Assembly (NCBI GenBank): GCA_900316995.1
Contig: ONEZ01000011.1
Span: 1-64,000, forward strand
DNA from: an uncultured Bacteroidales bacterium
GTDB taxonomy: Bacteria; Bacteroidota; Bacteroidia; Bacteroidales; Paludibacteraceae
Direction: 5' to 3'
DNA length: 64,000 bases
The position numbers and the translations under genes were made by a program. Shown piece after piece: positions 61,343-64,000 of the stretch. The notes beneath the pieces are model-generated. The model saw only the letters and a program-made list of their open reading frames with translations. It ran no database searches and was not told the DNA's origin. Numbering within the stretch: the first letter of the stretch is position 1; each line of letters begins with the position of its first letter.

Positions 61343-61852
61343 TCAACTCATTAAGAACGGCAGTGCCTCTAATACTTTAGGAAACTCCTGCTTGAAGTTC
61401 GGGGTTAGGTCTGGGGATGTAAGCAGGTTATTTAGCTCTTCTATGGTAAAGAAACGACCTTCAGCTATTTCATCTTTATCAGGGGTTATAACGCCGTCAT
61501 AGATTGTATAAAAGGCATTAACCATCTCATACTCCGTTTGTGAGCGGAACGGGTATGTAAACATTGGGTGTATCTCAGCACCAACGATGCCAAGCTCCTC
61601 ACGTGTCTCACGCAGTAAAGCCTCCATTATGGTCTCACCGTAATCAACGTGCCCACCTACTGCAGTATCCCATTTAAGAGGCAGAAGTTTCTTATTTGCG
61701 GAGCGCTTTTGCAGATATAGTTCACCCTTGCTGTTGAACACATGCAAGTGAACTACAGGATGAAGCAGGAAACTGCCGCCGTGGCACACACTGCGCAGCT
61801 CCTTGCCTATAACCTCTCCTTTTTCATTTATTAAGGGTAGATACTCTTCCAT
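61343..61852 (-). CDS. NUDIX hydrolase, isopentenyl-diphosphate isomerase-like subgroup
   Basis: A 169-aa NUDIX protein. The NUDIX box G-x5-E-x7-REExEExG is seen as GGHVDYGETIMEALLRETRE followed by ELGI (about residue 70). HPVVHLHVFNSKGELYLQKR and LPLKWDTAVGGHV resemble the IDI-like subgroup, but the strict cysteine and tyrosine pattern of real isomerases could not be confirmed. The internal ATG (MEEYLPLINEKGEVIG) is used; the longer frame overlaps a terminator. It follows a Dxs-like gene, so a link to isoprenoid synthesis is possible but speculative. Confidence 0.85.
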   Translation of the reverse strand: MEEYLPLINEKGEVIGKELRSVCHGGSFLLHPVVHLHVFNSKGELYLQKRSANKKLLPLKWDTAVGGHVDYGETIMEALLRETREELGIVGAEIHPMFTYPFRSQTEYEMVNAFYTIYDGVITPDKDEIAEGRFFTIEELNNLLTSPDLTPNFKQEFPKVLEALPFLMS

Positions 61853-61900
61853 AATATTTATTATCAGTTCACGAAAGTACATAAAATTCAGATAGCAAGC

Positions 61901-61931
61901 AAAAAAAATAGGAGGCTGAAAACAGTCTCCC
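61901..61931 (-). terminator. Terminator between the Dxs-like and NUDIX genes
   Basis: On the minus strand GGAGACTG pairs with CAGCCTCC around TTTT and runs into TATTTTTTTT. The same hairpin core (GGCTGAAA-CAGTCTCC) recurs at 63807-63845. Confidence 0.8.
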
Positions 61932-61955
61932 AATTTTAATATAATAGACTTATAC

Positions 61956-62023
61956 CCTATCAGGTACACAACCCTAACGGCAATTTCAAGCCCTTTAAAG
62001 ATACGTTTACTGCAAATTTATAG
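61956..62023 (+). pseudogene. Fragment of a second PARG-like gene (C-terminal 20 codons)
   Basis: On the plus strand this reads QVHNPNGNFKPFKDTFTANL then TAG, closely matching the end of the gene at 58951-59907 (HQAHNPNGNFKPFKDIFATNS). The flanking TAGCAG after the stop is also shared. Only the last about 65 bases remain. The fragment overlaps the end of the Dxs-like gene on the other strand. It indicates a former tandem duplication or a recombination event. Confidence 0.8.
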
Positions 62024-63778
62024 CAGCCCAAGCACATCCTCCACAATCTGTTCATCGAGCAGACGGTTATCTGAAAGAAGTTGTTGCTGGTCAAAACGGT
62101 CATAAAGGTCTTTTTTAATACCGCCAACCAGCACCTTCATATCTGATGTACCGTAGTATGCAGCTATGCGTTCCCCAAAACCTCCATCCTTGCAGCCGTC
62201 CTCAAGCGTAACAACAAGTGAATGTTCTGCTTTAAGCGAATCGAGCGTTTTAGTGTCAAGAGCAGACAGATATCGCGGATTGATAAGAGTAGCATTTATG
62301 CCCTGCTGATACAGCAGTTCAACCACCTTCTCACCTTTCTGATAAAAACTTCCAGCAGCTATTATCGCCACAGAAGAGCCTTTGCGTGTGATTTTATATG
62401 CAGGTTCATAACCGTATTCCTCATCCACACTCTCCGATGTATGATTTACTCCGTTACTTGGCACTCTGATAGCCACTGGCTTCTTATCCTGACGAATAGC
62501 CCAACGAAGCATTGCAAAATACTCCTCACATGTAGCAGGAGCTAAATAGAGCAGATTAGGGATACTGCACAACATTGGTATGTCAAACAGGCAGATATGC
62601 GTAATATCATTCATTGTGCCACACCCACCCCACATCACGTTTATCACAGCAGGATTTGAGTTGATACAGAGGTCTTGAGCAATTTGATCGTATGTTCGCT
62701 GAATGAATGTGCTATACACAGTCCACACTGGTTTAAGGCCGCCCTTGGCCATACCGCTACTCATTGCACAAGCCTGCTCCTCAGCAATACCCATATCCAG
62801 ATGCTGGGCACCAGCCTCCAAACGCTTTGACTTGGAGAAACCGGCTGCGGCCGGTGTCCCTGCCGTTACAGCAATAAGAGTGGGATCCTTCTTCATTTCC
62901 GCAAGCATAAACTCACTGAAAAGCTGTTCATAACTCTCACCGCCATAACGCTCAACAAGAGGCGCACCAGTATTTACATCAAATGGCATACCCCAATGCC
63001 ACGCCTCCTTGTTTTCAGTGGCCGGAGCAAAACCATGACCTTTTTCTGTGTGTATATGAAGCACAGTAGGTTTATCCGCCCCCTTTACACTACTGAATAA
63101 CGCTATTAGTTTTTCAACATCATTACCCTCCTCAAGATACTTATAATCAAAGCCAAGAGCCTTAAAAATATTACATTCCGCCTTTCCTTGTGTGGAGCGC
63201 AGCAACGCAAGATTCTTATAGAGTCCGCCATGATTCTCTGCAATGCTCATTTCATTATCATTTACAATGATGATTATTCCGGTTCCAAGCTCCGATGCCT
63301 CATTAAGCCCCTCATACGCCTCTCCACCAGAGAGTGAACCGTCACCAATAATAGCTATAATGTTTTCATCGCCGCCCTTTACATCACGAGCCTTTTGAAG
63401 CCCTGTGGCAAGGCTGATGGAGGTGGATGTGTGTCCAACTTCAAAATTATCATACATCGGACTCTCCGCAGGCGAAGAATAACCGCTTATGGCATTCATA
63501 TCGTCCACATCACCAAGAAATCCTGACGCTCTGCCTGTAAGAACTTTATGCGGGTAGCATTGGTGGGAGACATCAAAAACAAACTTATCCTTGGGTGCGT
63601 TAAAAACATAATGTAACGCCACTGTAGCCTCCACAAAACCAAGGTTCGGCCCCACATGGCCACCATGTTTGCTTACCCTGTTAAGAACTGCATCACGAAC
63701 CTCATCACAAACTGTTTTCAATTCTTGAATACCGAGCCCCTTTATATCAGCCGGGGATTTTATCTTTTCTATGTACAT
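62018..63778 (-). CDS. 1-deoxy-D-xylulose-5-phosphate synthase-like transketolase
   Basis: A 586-aa thiamine-diphosphate enzyme with the Dxs domain order. The N-terminal His region is SKHGGHVGPNLGFVEATVAL, the ThDP motif is IIGDGSLSGGEAYEGLN to IVNDNEMSIAEN (about residues 145-180), and the pyrimidine domain has LDMGIAEEQACAMSSGMAKG (catalytic Glu). Dxs condenses pyruvate and glyceraldehyde 3-phosphate in the MEP isoprenoid pathway. Typical Dxs has about 620-640 residues, so this is a shorter form and may be a paralogue with a different role. Its 3' end overlaps the PARG-like fragment. Confidence 0.85.
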   Translation of the reverse strand: MYIEKIKSPADIKGLGIQELKTVCDEVRDAVLNRVSKHGGHVGPNLGFVEATVALHYVFNAPKDKFVFDVSHQCYPHKVLTGRASGFLGDVDDMNAISGYSSPAESPMYDNFEVGHTSTSISLATGLQKARDVKGGDENIIAIIGDGSLSGGEAYEGLNEASELGTGIIIIVNDNEMSIAENHGGLYKNLALLRSTQGKAECNIFKALGFDYKYLEEGNDVEKLIALFSSVKGADKPTVLHIHTEKGHGFAPATENKEAWHWGMPFDVNTGAPLVERYGGESYEQLFSEFMLAEMKKDPTLIAVTAGTPAAAGFSKSKRLEAGAQHLDMGIAEEQACAMSSGMAKGGLKPVWTVYSTFIQRTYDQIAQDLCINSNPAVINVMWGGCGTMNDITHICLFDIPMLCSIPNLLYLAPATCEEYFAMLRWAIRQDKKPVAIRVPSNGVNHTSESVDEEYGYEPAYKITRKGSSVAIIAAGSFYQKGEKVVELLYQQGINATLINPRYLSALDTKTLDSLKAEHSLVVTLEDGCKDGGFGERIAAYYGTSDMKVLVGGIKKDLYDRFDQQQLLSDNRLLDEQIVEDVLGLL

Positions 63779-63806
63779 ATTACCTGAATTTTACTGCAAA
63801 TTTAAT

Positions 63807-63845
63807 AAAAATAGCGGGGGGCTGAAACAGTCTCCCGCTATTTTT
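63807..63845. terminator. Terminator upstream of the Dxs-like gene
   Basis: AAAAATAGCGGG and its complement CCCGCTATTTTT form a strong hairpin with an inner GG-CTG/CAG-TC stem. It has U-runs on both strands and ends the partial gene at the window edge. Confidence 0.85.
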
Positions 63846-63859
63846 GTTTGAAAAGAAAA

Positions 63860-64000
63860 TTACTTCTTGATAACTTTTGTGAAACCTACTGTTCCATCCT
63901 CAAACTGTATGCCAAGCAGGTAAAGTCCTGCTGCAGCACCACTAAGGTTAATCTCTGCACCATTGCTGCCAGCTACTGCGGCGCCAGAAGTGCTGAGAGC
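63860..64000 (-). CDS. C-terminal end of a secreted protein with a type IX-like sorting tail (partial)
   Basis: Only the last 46 codons are in the window. The end reads GAAAGLYLLGIQFEDGTVGF then TKVIKK, which has the pattern of Bacteroidetes T9SS type A sorting domains (a hydrophobic GxYxLxI strand and a final KVIK-like strand). The rest of the protein is outside the window, so its function is unknown. Confidence 0.55.
   Translation of the reverse strand, partial: ALSTSGAAVAGSNGAEINLSGAAAGLYLLGIQFEDGTVGFTKVIKK

Overview
The window is a chromosomal segment of a Bacteroidales bacterium (Bacteroides/Prevotella/Muribaculaceae-like; genus not resolvable by eye). The evidence is the TAnnTTTG-type -7 promoter boxes in front of many genes (several as TTTG-N19/20-TAnnTTTG), a FrdCAB-type succinate dehydrogenase/fumarate reductase, a BACON-domain lipoprotein, DUF4290 next to murA, an LptD of the Bacteroidetes type, and a partial protein with a type IX secretion-like C-terminus. 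No rRNA, tRNA or CRISPR array was recognised.

Layout. 1-2486: an IS66-family element whose outer end lies directly after the leuB stop codon. 2488-8823: a leftward leucine operon leuA-leuC-leuD-leuA2-leuB preceded by a leader peptide rich in Ile/Leu/Val codons and a terminator/antiterminator attenuator. 8864-12218: BACON lipoprotein, CorA magnesium channel with a small upstream ORF, phosphosugar mutase. 12403-18899: rightward ilvD-aminotransferase-ilvB-ilvN-ilvC. Together with the leu operon this covers almost the whole branched-chain amino acid pathway. 18978-21609: a glycosyltransferase overlapping an EptA-like phosphoethanolamine transferase. 21803-31229: recA, rRNA modification genes (rlmB, a pseudouridine synthase, rlmH), pullulanase, Nif3-like, zinc-ribbon coiled-coil protein, nadC, lipid kinase. 

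31438-39171 is an AT-rich surface-polysaccharide island: glycosyltransferases, a frameshifted phosphoribosyltransferase/HAD gene, a DegT-type sugar aminotransferase and a tandem double sugar ketoisomerase. They are read leftward from one strong promoter through a ~380-nt structured leader that ends in an intrinsic terminator, next to a serine recombinase. The island abuts a nadD gene that stops short of its usual C-terminus. 39205-46366: nadD, gmk, yicC, tsaB, DUF4290, murA, a zincin-like lipoprotein, tilS. 46363-54200: slyD, lptD, a peptidoglycan amidase, an MCE protein, dnaA and a pRiA4b ORF-3-like protein. 54213-58824: miaA and sdhCAB. 58951-64000: a bacterial PARG-like gene, an AAA ATPase, a NUDIX hydrolase, a Dxs-like synthase, and the end of a secreted protein.

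The most unusual signals are: (i) the structured, terminator-ended leader in front of the polysaccharide operon; (ii) three families of short intergenic tandem repeats with exact 7- or 8-bp periods, which fill gaps between genes, often supply the stop codon of the upstream gene, and sit in 5' UTRs; (iii) the leu attenuator; and (iv) a possible leader peptide in front of corA.
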